Source: Liolophura sinensis
Taxonomy: Eukaryota; Mollusca; Polyplacophora; Chitonida; Chitonidae
DNA: 64,000 nucleotides
Reading direction: 5' to 3'
Assembly: GCF_032854445.1 (NCBI RefSeq)
Contig: NC_088307.1
Coordinates: 16,382,017 to 16,446,016, forward strand
Shown: positions 46,990-56,930 of the stretch, piece by piece
Position numbering within the stretch: position 1 is the first letter of the stretch
Layout of the letters: each line of letters begins with the position of its first letter
Translations under genes and position numbers: made by a program
The notes under the pieces: generated by a model
The model's input: only the letters and a program-made list of their open reading frames with translations
What the model was told of the DNA's origin: nothing
Database searches by the model: none

Positions 46990-48870
46990 CAAGTAATATA
47001 GATTGGCAATGGTGAATATACAGGCAAAAATGTAATTGACAGGGTGTGATAGACAATTGGGAATAAACAACAAAGTATGCAATTGTCACTGGGTGATGGA
47101 CAATGCAGAGTAAAAACTTCAAAGGATATTGGATGACAGAGTTATTGGTCATGGACCATGGCATGGATAATAACCAATGACGAATGCAACTGATAAGAGT
47201 GTGAGTGCAACTGACAAGAGTGTGATAGATTTATTTATTTCATTGGTGTTTTACGCCGTACTCAATGTTTACTTATTTATTTGATTGGGGGTTTACGTCG
47301 TACTCCAGAATATTTGCACTTACACGACGGCACCCAGAATTATAATGGGAGGAGACCAGGCATATAGCCCGAGTGAAACCCACGACCATCTTCCCACATG
47401 AGGCCGGAGAAGCCTGCATGAGCTAGACTTGAACTCACAGCGACCGCATTGGTGAGAGGATCGGAGTTCATTGCGATGCGCTGGCACGCTGATGAGCGTG
47501 ACAGAGTATGAAGAAGAAACAATAAAGATTACAAAGAATGAAACTGTACATTGGATGACAACACAATTGGAAGCAAAGAATGGAGCTGTGAAGGGATAGA
47601 CACTGGAGGAAGAAACAAAAAATGTAATGCACATGGCGTGAGATAGACTGGAGAAATGAGGGACACAGATTATTGTTGAGAAGGGTGTGGCAATTTAGAC
47701 AAAGTGAGAACAAAGAATGCAATGGAAATTGGGTAATAGGCAATGAGGAATAAAGAGTAAAGAATTTATAACTGACGTGGTCTGATAGCTAGACAATGGA
47801 AAATACACAGCTGGCAAGAATATAATTGACAGGGTGCGATAAACAAGGAGAGAATAAACGACAACACAAGGTCAATAACGAGCGATAGACAACGAGAGGA
47901 TAAACGACAAGGTGAATAACAAAGAACGCAAATGGCCATGGAGAATAAACAACAAAGAATGCAATGGACATGAGATATAATAGACAATGGAGAATAAACA
48001 ATAAAGAATGTAATGGACATGGGATATAATAAACAATGGAGAATAAACAATAAAGAATGCAATGGACATTGGGCGATAAACAATGTAGTATAAACAACAA
48101 AGAATGCAATAGACATGGGATATTATAGACAATGGAGATCAAACAACAAAGAATGCAATAGACACGAGATAATAGACAATGGAGAATAAACAATAAAGAA
48201 TGTAATGTACATCGGACGAAAAACAATGGAAAATAAACAACAAAGAATGTAATGGATATGGGTTACGATAGACAATGGAGAATAAACAATAAAAAATGCA
48301 ATGGACATTGGGCAATAGACAATGTAGTATAAAAATGCAATAGACATGGGATATAGACAATGGAGAGTAAACAACAAAGAATGCTATGGACTTGGGTTGA
48401 TAGACAATGGAGAACAAACAAAAAAGAATGTTTTGGGCCTCGGACGATAGACAATGGAGATTTAACAACAAAGAATGTAATGGACATGGGACAATAGACA
48501 ATAGAGAATGAGCAACAAAGAATTAATGGGCATGAGATGAAAGACAATGTACAATAAACAACAAGGATGCAATTTACATTGGGTGATAGACAATGAATTA
48601 CAGAGCAAGACGGCTGTGTTTGACAAAGAATGCAGTTTTTGTTACTCTCCTTTTGTCTGTCACCTCGTGTTGTTTATTCTCCATTGTCTATCACACCCTG
48701 TCACTAACCCTATTGCCTGTGTGTCTTCCGTTGTCTAGCTATCGCCAAATGTTTATTGCATTTTTTGTTATTTATCCTTCAATGTCTTTCACCCAATGTA
48801 AATTGGATCCTTGTCGTTTATTGTACATTGTTTATCATCCCATGTCCATTGCATGTCCGAAGCGGTCTAT
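46990..48870. repeat. Diverged 48-bp minisatellite, interrupted and partly inverted
   Basis: Units built on gacaatggagaataaacaac, aaagaatgcaatggacatgg and ga-gata. It is interrupted by a SINE at 47226-47500. After about 48610 the same motif appears on the opposite strand (tttattctccattgtctatc near 48665; tgtctttcacccaatgtaaa near 48785), so the right end of the array is an inverted arm able to fold back. Confidence 0.85.
47226..47500 (-). mobile_element. SINE inserted in the array, with a second partial tail
   Basis: Reverse SINE: atttgattgggggtttacgt, aatatttgcacttacacgac, the gaaacccacgaccatcttcc block and a tRNA-like end with cttgaactcacagcgaccgc. Immediately left lies another tail fragment (tttatttcattggtgttttacgcc) near 47226-47264, so one SINE appears to have landed in or beside the tail of another. 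Confidence 0.8.
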
Positions 48871-50620
48871 ATGGATAATAGGGAATAATTACCGAAACGG
48901 GTTGCACACAGTCGAGGTCGACATAGGCCTACCATTTGACATGCTACCTCCCGTAGTAGTAAACAATAAATACAAGTTTGGAGGTGCCAGATAAAATAAT
49001 AAGGAAAAAGCCTTCCCAACCCCACCTGTGCTTTTTGAAAATATCATATTTTAGAACATTACACAGCTAAAGAAATGTACCCGTAATAACCCGTTTTATT
49101 TGTTTCAGAGTCTGCGTCATTGAGTTTAAAAGCCTGTATGATTTTTCCCTAGCCATTGTCTTACAAGGTAATGCCATATATAATTGGAAAGGGTTTAACT
49201 AGTGTATGGTCTTGATGTGGTGTGCATATTCTATATGCTCTGAGGATTACTTTCATTTTCAGATTTCATTCATTTTCAGTTTAGAATCCTTACACCCTAT
49301 TCTCCTGCATGTATACATAACCTTTTCGGGAAGAACAAGGCGTAAAAGTTGCACCCTTTCAAACAGACGGTTCCAAAGCAACATGGTGGATGGATGAACC
49401 ACAGTACCATGTTCCCACAGCATGACTAAACACATCCGGTTCATTGGTTTACTCATTGGTTGCCGGGTCGTCCGAACGGTATTTGTACCTAATTTATACC
49501 AAGGTACTTGGCTTCAATGCCTGGGACAGAAGACCCAACATTACATAACTAGACATAAAGCACGGAAAATTAGTCCAGCCTCAATCAAACGACGTTTGCG
49601 CGGAAGCTGACACATTAGACTTTACGTTAGTGTATGAATTGGCAAACAAGCATGCTTTGACTTGATTACACGAAGCCGGAAACCCGTAAGTTTGTAGGTT
49701 TCTTGTTTTAGCGGACAAATTCCGGTATCAGGGAAAAGATCGTCAAGCGGCAGTTCTGGCTTGATTTTTCAGCGATGAAACCCGATCGAGCCATCAAATA
49801 TTTCTACCATCATACAAATGAAACGTTCTTTCAATAAAACACCTTTAAATACCTTGGTTGGTTATACTGATTTGATTGGTATTAATCAGATCGAAGCTTT
49901 TATCGCCCTGACGGATTACAGTGATGGCAGCCGGTTGAAATGACAGATGTGTGTTTATGAAGCAAAAAAAAAAAAAAAACAACAACAAAAAACCAAAAAA
50001 AAAAAAAACCCCAAAAAACAAACAAAAAAAAAAACAACAAAGAACCGCATGAAGCGAAGGAACGACAGTGTGATGCGACGGTGTTACCTTTTTATGCTCT
50101 GGCGCAATATGGGGCTTTAATACGAGAAGACAAGATGAAAGTAATTTGGTAGACAACCAGCCTCAATACAATGCATACAATAATACTAGCTATACAATCG
50201 CTCTTATATCTGTTTATCATGACGAGGGAAACCCATTTCTCCATTTCGGAGAGAATTCCTTCCCCCGATATGTATAATCCCGAACAGAGTTTTTTTTCCA
50301 GTTAGCCAGAGGCTTAATATGTCAGAACTGTCAAGCAAGAATTATGATATTTATCACATAGATACAATAACATTTTTTTTACAACACGAGTGACCTGCTA
50401 ATGTATGGGCTTTGAGACAATGCAAGGGGTTTCGTATAACATTGGCCAGCGACAGTTTCGGTAGGCTCATTAGAGTGTGGAGGAGTGATCTAAACTCACT
50501 AGTTACTGTCGTGCTCATTATATTCTGCGCTATTGGGCATGTGACTTCGGTTCCTCGTTTGTTATAAGAAGATGAGAGCGGTTGTGCCAGTAGTGTGCAC
50601 CTTACTGCGTCTCGACATTG
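48871..50620. other. Intergenic, no gene seen
   Basis: An A-rich low-complexity tract lies at about 49963-50040. No supported exon; the short frames have no family motifs. Confidence 0.4.
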
Positions 50621-50624
50621 TCAG

Positions 50625-51247
50625 AGTGGTTCGGCAGTGTTTCCGTTATCTTGTGATGAAAATTGCGGACCATTGTCGGCAATGACTTTTGCTGGAATGA
50701 CATGTCGTGCAAATATCGCCTTCATCTTCGCGATAACTGTTACAGCTTTAGACTTTGCCAGAAAACTACTTTGAAGTAGGCCTAGCGGCTGCAGTAGTCT
50801 ACAACAACTATGTATTCCTTCTCGTTCCATATGAACAGATCTGTGCCGACAACCTGCCACAGATGTTCTGGGATAGAGCGGGACTCATCGGTTTCCTCGC
50901 GTGATAGTTCCTGGGTTCGCAACGTGTGGGTCAGTTTTAGAATCGAATTAATCAATTCTGACGAAAGCCTCTGTCAGAAAACTGTATCACGAGCCCGTCT
51001 CAATCATTTGTCAACACCCATATGTCCGAAGTATATAACATGAAGAGGATCGAGGCTACATGGGATGACGATCCGTTCACCTTTCATGATGGGATTATCA
51101 ACCAAAGATAACTGATCTTGGAACGTCCTGTAGTCTCGGATTGTTCTCAGGCAACCTTTGATCTTTTCAGCACAACCGGTTAAGATGGCTTGTTTGAGGA
51201 CGTTAAATTGGGGATCGCTTTCAGATGCGGCTCTGACTTCATCTATA
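50625..51247 (-). pseudogene. Older Ty3/gypsy pol remnant: integrase part
   Basis: Minus strand. From the right it reads a linker (EVRAASESDPQFNVLKQAIL), a region leading to the integrase zinc domain (IVIPCSLDPLHVIYFGHMGVDK with a retained GHMG), then a second frame with EHLWQVVGTDLF and a core fragment ending ADNGPQFSSQ. The downstream glutamate part of the D,D,35-E core is missing, and there are stops and frame changes. With the remnant at 56931-57705 it forms one older element cut apart by the two insertions between them. Confidence 0.75.
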
Positions 51248-51991
51248 CTGTGCAACAAAAGTAAGTTCCCCCCAAAACGTTGTTTGATATCTCCCATGGT
51301 ATGTACCAGATCGCAATGAAATTCTGCACACACTATCCCAGTAATCCGGCGGACGTGGTATATCAAGGATTAACGTGCAGGTGCAGTTGTGCGCTAATGG
51401 GGATGCACAAACTGAAAATCGGTCGATTTTGAAAATTTCATAAAAGGAGTCAACCAGATTTTTCAACGGCAAGTGAATTTTATCACAGAATTCGACCATT
51501 TTCACTCTATGACCAGTAATTATCAATATCCTGTGTTGCCGCCACGAGATTGTATCACATTTCGACAACGTGCTCGCATTGTGTTGATGAGGAGTGCGAT
51601 CCGACGTTCCAGGATGGCTAACCACTCTTCCTGAAAGTGGCGTCTCAGACTCAATGTAGGTCATGTTTAACAGCATGAATTTCTTGTGGTGTGTGTCATG
51701 TCCTTAATGCCCACCCGCACGGATATTTAAGGACTGGTAACACGAATTCTCTGATGAAATCAAAATTTGGCGGTGAAAAATCTGGGTGACTCCTTTTATG
51801 AAATTTTCAAAATCGACTGATTTTCAGTTTGCGCATCCCCATTAGCGCACAACTGCACCTGCACGTTAATCCTTGATACACCACGTCTGCCGGACTACTG
51901 GGATGGTGTGTGCAAAATTTCACTGCGATCTGGTACATATCAAGGGATATATCAAACAACGTTTTGAGGGGAACTTGCGTTTGTTCCACTG
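51248..51991. mobile_element. Tc1/mariner-like element, non-autonomous, 744 bp
   Basis: Inverted termini of roughly 240 bp: ctgtgcaacaaaagtaagtt at the left matches, inverted, aacttgcgtttgttccactg at the right, and the match continues inward past tttcataaaaggagtca. A TA dinucleotide precedes the left end; the right-hand TA is two bases off. Between the arms the minus strand (about 51655-51527) encodes FQEEWLAILERRIALLINTM and an NVIQSRGGNTGY ending, typical of the C-terminus of Tc1-like transposases. The catalytic DDE part is gone. It interrupts the older gypsy pol. Confidence 0.75.
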
Positions 51992-52032
51992 TTTAGCTTT
52001 CTTTTGCTAAGGGGGAGATTGCACATGCGCAC

Positions 52033-52037
52033 ATGTG
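52033..52037. repeat. 5-bp target-site duplication, left
   Basis: ATGTG directly precedes the left LTR; the same five bases follow the right LTR at 56926-56930. Confidence 0.9.
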
Positions 52038-52242
52038 TTTTGTATATTGATCTACCGTACTAGACAGACTTCACGCCATTCTATAATCTAGCACAGTAAT
52101 ACACCAGAGAAAGATAAGACAACACGTCTTCATCGTTGAAGGCCCCAAGCCGCACTGCTTTATTCAGAGAAGACCGCGTGGCATGTACATCAGTATGCAA
52201 AGTGATACGTCACTGATACGTCACAAGACGTGATATATTACA
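52038..52242 (-). repeat. 3' LTR
   Basis: 205 bp, identical to the 5' LTR. On the element strand it starts TGTAATATATCACG and ends CAATATACAAAA. It is directly preceded by the polypurine tract. Confidence 0.93.
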
Positions 52243-52255
52243 CTCCTCCCTTTTT
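52243..52255 (-). other. Polypurine tract
   Basis: AAAAAGGGAGGAG on the element strand, abutting the 3' LTR: the expected primer for plus-strand DNA synthesis. Confidence 0.9.
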
Positions 52256-52491
52256 AGATACGAAGTAACCTTGAGAACATTAACAAAGTTTCAATTAACT
52301 TTTAAATTCTTTAAACCTTGTAACATTTTGTTTCTTACAACACTGTTTCATTTTACTTAGATACATTTTATGACACCAACATTAAAACAATGTCACAAGT
52401 TTGCTCTAAAAAAAACAGTCAACAACCAAGACATAAAATCTGAGTACATATGTATCTAGAACTTTAGAACAGCTGCAACACTGAATACATA

Positions 52492-55400
52492 TTACAAATC
52501 AAGTCTTCGTGGAGGTCTACTTACTCTACCAGACCTTCGAGGAATAAACACAGGAGAATCACATGACACAGTGTCATCAGGTTTACAATCTTGATCAAAA
52601 ACTTTCGGTGTACATTTAGTAGATTCAGGTAAAGCTACTGCTTCCTTTATTGGACTTGGCACATTAGTTTGTACACTCGGATCATTTACATGTGGATTTC
52701 TGACAATGCTTGGATTATTTGGTGCAACACATGTATCCTTCCCTAGTAATACGTCATTTGGATTTTGATCAGATTTAACATTTACAGAGTCATCACAAAT
52801 AAGATGATCAGCATGAACATAGCGTTTGTTATTACCTGGAACTCGCACAATATAAGTGTGAGGACCTTTAATTGCAACAATGGTACCGGGGATCCATTTT
52901 ACCTTTCCTCCCCTGATATTTCTTACCCGTACATGCTGATACAAATCAAATTTACGTACAGTGGGATTCAAACCATCGTGATGAAATTTGCTAGCTGTCT
53001 GTTTTCTTTCTACCTTTCTTTGTAAGTTAGGCTTTAACAAAGACAACCTAGTTCGCGGCGTTCGCTTCAGAAACAACTCAGCTGGCGTAATACCAGTCGT
53101 AGTGTGAGGAGTATTTCTGTAACATGACAGAACATGGGCTATTCTACTTTGAATACTCTCAGACTTTTCACACTTTTTGAACATTCTCTTAAAGCTCTGA
53201 ACATTTTTCTCAGCTAACCCATTACTTGCAGGATGGTAAGGGGGACACAAAGTATGATCAATATCATTACATTTCAAAAAATCAGAAAACAAATCAGCAA
53301 TGAACTGGGGTCCATTGTCTGAAACAATTTGTTGCGGTAAACCATACCTTGCGAACAAAGACCGAAGAACAGTAATAGTAGCACTTGATGTGGTACTTGA
53401 CATTGGAAAACATTCTAACCACTTAGAATAACTGTCGACTACAATAAAAAATTGCTGACCATCGATTTCAGCAAAATCAACATGAATTCTCTGCCATGGC
53501 TCTGTAGCCCAAGGCCACAATAACAAAGGTACAGACTTAGGCACTTTTTGTGATTCTACACAACTCGGACATGTTCTGACTAAGTCTTCTATATCTTGAT
53601 CTAATCCAGGCCACCAGACGAAAGATCTAGCCAAAGCTTTCATCCTACACATGCCGGGATGACCATCATGTAATTCATTTAACAACATTTCTTGAAGTTT
53701 AGTTGGTACAACTACTCTCCTACCCCATAATATACAACCATCATCAATTGACAATTCATCTCGTTTTGACCAATAGGGTTGCAAAGTCATATCAGTACAA
53801 TAATTTGGCCAACCTGAAGATGTAAAATCTAACACTTTACATAATGTAGCATCTTTACATGAAAAATCAGCTATCTGTTTAGCTGTCACAGGTAGATCGC
53901 TTAATACTGTACTACAAATATACATTTCATCAGGATCTGCAGTGTGAGAATCATCCACTGGTAATCTACTTAACATATCTGCATTTGCATTATTTTCTGA
54001 AGATCTGTATACAATATCATACGAATATCCACTAAGCAACAATGTCCAGCGCTGCATCCTAGCTGCTGCTAATGCAGGAATACCAGATTTGGAACCAAAA
54101 ATTCTTGTTAGGGGTTGATGATCAGTTACAAGAGTAAATTTCCTACCAAACAAGTACAAATGAAATTTCTTAATTCCATACACAATTGCCAATGCTTCTT
54201 TCTCTATTTGTGCATAGTTCTTCTCTGCACAACTTAATGTACGTGATGCATAAGCTACAGGTCTTTCTGAACCATCATTCAACTTATGGCTTAACACAGC
54301 TCCTAATCCATAAGGACTTGCATCTACACTTAATACTAAACGCATCTCAGGATTATAGTGCATAAGCACGCTATCACCTGTTAAAACAGTCTTAGCATAT
54401 TGAAAAGAAGTTTCACACTCTTTAGTCCATTTCCACATTACTGACTTGTTAAGTAACGAATACAAAGCATGTAAATTTGATGACAGATTTGGTACAAATT
54501 TACCATAGTAATTCAACATTCCAAGAAATGACTTAAGTTCTGACACATTCTGTGGTCTAGGTGCATTTCTAATTGCATCTGTCTTGCTTTGCAATGGTTT
54601 TATACCCTCAGCACACAGCTTATGACCCAAAAATGTCACACTTTCTTTGAAAAATTCACATTTTTCTCCATTTAACTTGACATTGTGTTTCCTCAATCTA
54701 GAAAATACTTTCTCTAACACAACAAAATGCTCTTTCTCAGTTTCAGTTGCTACAAATATATCATCCATGTAACATAGCACGTGATCAATATTTGACAATA
54801 TTTTATCCATAGTAGCCTGAAAAATGGAAGGCGCTGTTTTGACACCAAAACATAACCGTTTAGTTGCTAACAATCCTTTGTGAGTATTTAACACAAGCAA
54901 CTTAGCAGATTCATCATCTAAATAAAGCTGATTAAATGCACTAGTCAAATCTAGTTTTGAAAACACTTTTGGCTGTGAACCATACTGGGATATCTTAGCA
55001 AACAGATCTTGAGTATTTGGTAATTTATATCCATCATCTTTAATCAATTCATTAACTGCTTTATAATCACCACACACTCTAATAGACTTATTAGGTTTCA
55101 CAACATGGACTGTCGGTGAAGCCCATTCACAACTGTCAACTGGATACAAAATCTCTGATTCAATCAATCGGTCATATTCTTTTTCAACATCTCTAAGCAA
55201 AGAATATGGTACAGGTCTAGCCTTCTGATATACTGGTTTAACATTATCTTTCAATGCCAATGATGCTTTAAAACCTTTAATACCATTACCTTCATACGTA
55301 AACAGTACACTGTTCTGTCGTAACAGCTCATTGAAACAATCAGAAAAATCATCAGACTGCGGTACATGTTTAGGTAACTTCTTTGTTAGACCAACTTCAT

Positions 55401-55830
55401 TTACAGTGAAAATACTTTGCCAATCCAATTTGATATGTTTTAACCAATTTCTACCCAATAAACATGGTTTCTGACCTTTTACAACAATCAAGTCAAGTTC
55501 TACAAGTGGGTTTTCCTCGTACTTTACAGGCACTCTAATTTCTCCCAAAATAGGTACAGGTTCATTTGTATAACTACGCAATGTGATGTTTACATTTCTG
55601 AGCGGGAACATTGTTAAACAACTTTTATACAATGTTTCAGATACAGTCGAGCGTGAGGCTCCTGTATCAAGCTCCATTTGTATGTTAGAATGTCCTACAG
55701 TAATATCTACTTTAATAGGTTTCATGCTTTGAGTTTGATTTACATTATAATTACCGTAGAGTCCAAATTCATCATGATCAAATTCAGAATTACTGTCTCT
55801 TGACTCTTCAGCATCATTTGAAATGTCCAC
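52492..55830 (-). CDS. Ty3/gypsy Pol polyprotein, 1112 residues
   Basis: Protease with DTGAS at 55-59. Reverse transcriptase at about 200-375 with YMDD at 354-357. RNase H at about 497-615 with the first acidic residue in SVDASPYGLG (Asp503). Integrase zinc domain with H721, H724, C754 and C757. Integrase core D785, D838, E874 with exactly 35 residues between the last two. A GPY/F-type module (around KGPHTYIVRV, 989-998) and a basic tail follow. All catalytic residues are present and the frame is uninterrupted. It has no ATG at its 5' end: the first codon after the gag stop is GTG, in the same frame as gag. Expression by read-through of the TAA is the simplest reading; reinitiation is the alternative. 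Confidence 0.95.
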   Translation of the reverse strand: MDISNDAEESRDSNSEFDHDEFGLYGNYNVNQTQSMKPIKVDITVGHSNIQMELDTGASRSTVSETLYKSCLTMFPLRNVNITLRSYTNEPVPILGEIRVPVKYEENPLVELDLIVVKGQKPCLLGRNWLKHIKLDWQSIFTVNEVGLTKKLPKHVPQSDDFSDCFNELLRQNSVLFTYEGNGIKGFKASLALKDNVKPVYQKARPVPYSLLRDVEKEYDRLIESEILYPVDSCEWASPTVHVVKPNKSIRVCGDYKAVNELIKDDGYKLPNTQDLFAKISQYGSQPKVFSKLDLTSAFNQLYLDDESAKLLVLNTHKGLLATKRLCFGVKTAPSIFQATMDKILSNIDHVLCYMDDIFVATETEKEHFVVLEKVFSRLRKHNVKLNGEKCEFFKESVTFLGHKLCAEGIKPLQSKTDAIRNAPRPQNVSELKSFLGMLNYYGKFVPNLSSNLHALYSLLNKSVMWKWTKECETSFQYAKTVLTGDSVLMHYNPEMRLVLSVDASPYGLGAVLSHKLNDGSERPVAYASRTLSCAEKNYAQIEKEALAIVYGIKKFHLYLFGRKFTLVTDHQPLTRIFGSKSGIPALAAARMQRWTLLLSGYSYDIVYRSSENNANADMLSRLPVDDSHTADPDEMYICSTVLSDLPVTAKQIADFSCKDATLCKVLDFTSSGWPNYCTDMTLQPYWSKRDELSIDDGCILWGRRVVVPTKLQEMLLNELHDGHPGMCRMKALARSFVWWPGLDQDIEDLVRTCPSCVESQKVPKSVPLLLWPWATEPWQRIHVDFAEIDGQQFFIVVDSYSKWLECFPMSSTTSSATITVLRSLFARYGLPQQIVSDNGPQFIADLFSDFLKCNDIDHTLCPPYHPASNGLAEKNVQSFKRMFKKCEKSESIQSRIAHVLSCYRNTPHTTTGITPAELFLKRTPRTRLSLLKPNLQRKVERKQTASKFHHDGLNPTVRKFDLYQHVRVRNIRGGKVKWIPGTIVAIKGPHTYIVRVPGNNKRYVHADHLICDDSVNVKSDQNPNDVLLGKDTCVAPNNPSIVRNPHVNDPSVQTNVPSPIKEAVALPESTKCTPKVFDQDCKPDDTVSCDSPVFIPRRSGRVSRPPRRLDL

Positions 55831-56682
55831 TTATTTCGCTGAATTTCTTGATTTGAACTTACTTTGCGAATGTCCACGACCGCCTCTTGTACCTCTGCTG
55901 CCGGTATTTCCACCACTGTTAGAATTTGTGTTATCACTTTTCGGACACATGGCCTTGATATGTCCTCGCTGTCTACACCCATAACACTCAGCGTCTCTCA
56001 GTCGACATTCTCCAGTACTATGGTTTCTCCCACCACAGCATTTGCAGCCATCGCCGGATGTACTACGGTGTGCTTGGTCACGACCGCGTTCTCTGCCTCG
56101 ACGTCCGCCTCTCCTCCCGGGGAACAGTCGGTTCATCTCCGCCGTGCCGTCGTTCATGCTCTCTCGATTAGCGGCATTCGCTAATTCGTCCGCTAGGCAT
56201 TTCCTTCTTGCTTCGTCAAATGTAAGATTTCGCACAGATAGTAGATGTGTCTGAGTACGTGACATCTTCTGATTCAGTCCCGAAACTAGCTTGTCTCGTA
56301 AGGCATCGCCTAGAAAATTGCCGTAATCACAAGTAGAAGCCAATTTCTTCAGACGGACAATAAAGTCTGCCACTGATTCCTTGTCACCTTGTTTCGACAC
56401 TCTGTCAAACCGAAATCTTTCTGCCATTACATTTGGAGTGGGCGCATAATGTTCTTTCAAGAGGTCCTTCAGTTCCTGATACGTTTTCGTTCTAGGGGCG
56501 TCTGGACTACACAAGTTTTTGAGAAGTTTGTATGCTTCTGGACCGATGAGCGATAGGAATAAATTTGCCTTCCTCTCGTTTTCGATGGCGTTCGCTGCCA
56601 TAAAAGCGTCGCATCTGTCCGTGTAATCTTCAAAAAGTTCAACACTCTCATCAAAAACTCCTAGATTCCCGAAAACTGCCAT
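55831..56682 (-). CDS. Ty3/gypsy Gag, 283 residues
   Basis: ATG at 56682, 38 nt after the 5' LTR. The capsid-like part (about 10-175) includes FEDYTDRCDAF, LFLSLIGPEAY, FRFDRVSKQGDKESVADFIV and RDKLVSGL. An RGG-rich basic stretch follows (187-206). Two CCHC zinc knuckles come next (C213-C216-H221-C226 and C233-C236-H241-C246), for binding genomic RNA, and then a Gly/Ser/Arg tail. It ends with TAA at 55833-55831, directly followed in frame by pol. Confidence 0.95.
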   Translation of the reverse strand: MAVFGNLGVFDESVELFEDYTDRCDAFMAANAIENERKANLFLSLIGPEAYKLLKNLCSPDAPRTKTYQELKDLLKEHYAPTPNVMAERFRFDRVSKQGDKESVADFIVRLKKLASTCDYGNFLGDALRDKLVSGLNQKMSRTQTHLLSVRNLTFDEARRKCLADELANAANRESMNDGTAEMNRLFPGRRGGRRGRERGRDQAHRSTSGDGCKCCGGRNHSTGECRLRDAECYGCRQRGHIKAMCPKSDNTNSNSGGNTGSRGTRGGRGHSQSKFKSRNSAK

Positions 56683-56701
56683 TTTCCCTTATACGTAGGT
56701 A

Positions 56702-56719
56702 CGTTTCGTCTCGTCGCCA
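56702..56719 (-). other. Primer binding site
   Basis: TGGCGACGAGACGAAACG lies one base after the 5' LTR on the element strand. A TGG start complements the CCA end of a tRNA. I do not assign the tRNA. Confidence 0.75.
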
Positions 56720-56720
56720 G

Positions 56721-56925
56721 TTTTGTATATTGATCTACCGTACTAGACAGACTTCACGCCATTCTATAATCTAGCACAGTAATACACCAGAGAAAGATAA
56801 GACAACACGTCTTCATCGTTGAAGGCCCCAAGCCGCACTGCTTTATTCAGAGAAGACCGCGTGGCATGTACATCAGTATGCAAAGTGATACGTCACTGAT
56901 ACGTCACAAGACGTGATATATTACA
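56721..56925 (-). repeat. 5' LTR with promoter and poly(A) signal
   Basis: 205 bp, matching the other LTR base for base by eye. On the element strand two TGACGTAT boxes lie near its start (CRE-like half sites, about 56891-56912), followed by AATAAA at 56847-56842. No clear TATA box is seen. Short for a gypsy LTR but complete. Confidence 0.93.
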
Positions 56926-56930
56926 ATGTG
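56926..56930. repeat. 5-bp target-site duplication, right
   Basis: ATGTG, matching 52033-52037. Confidence 0.9.

Larger units (their letters stand above)
52038..56925 (-). mobile_element. Complete young Ty3/gypsy LTR retrotransposon
   Basis: 4.9-kb element on the minus strand: 5' LTR 56721-56925, primer binding site, gag, pol (protease, reverse transcriptase, RNase H, integrase order, which defines Ty3/gypsy), polypurine tract, 3' LTR 52038-52242. The LTRs are identical by eye over 205 bp and flanked by ATGTG duplications. Both coding frames are uninterrupted apart from the single TAA between them. It sits in an older gypsy element, at the centre of a perfect 20-bp palindrome of the target. 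All features point to recent insertion. Confidence 0.95.

Noticed and set aside
47789-48501. Minus-strand frames rich in Leu, Phe, Cys and His (up to 145 codons)
   Set aside because: They translate the 48-bp array; the hydrophobic look comes from the repeat, not from membrane proteins.
55740-55982. 80-codon frame overlapping the gag/pol border
   Set aside because: Shadow of gag and pol in another phase. I considered it as a frameshift product but the two main frames are already in phase.
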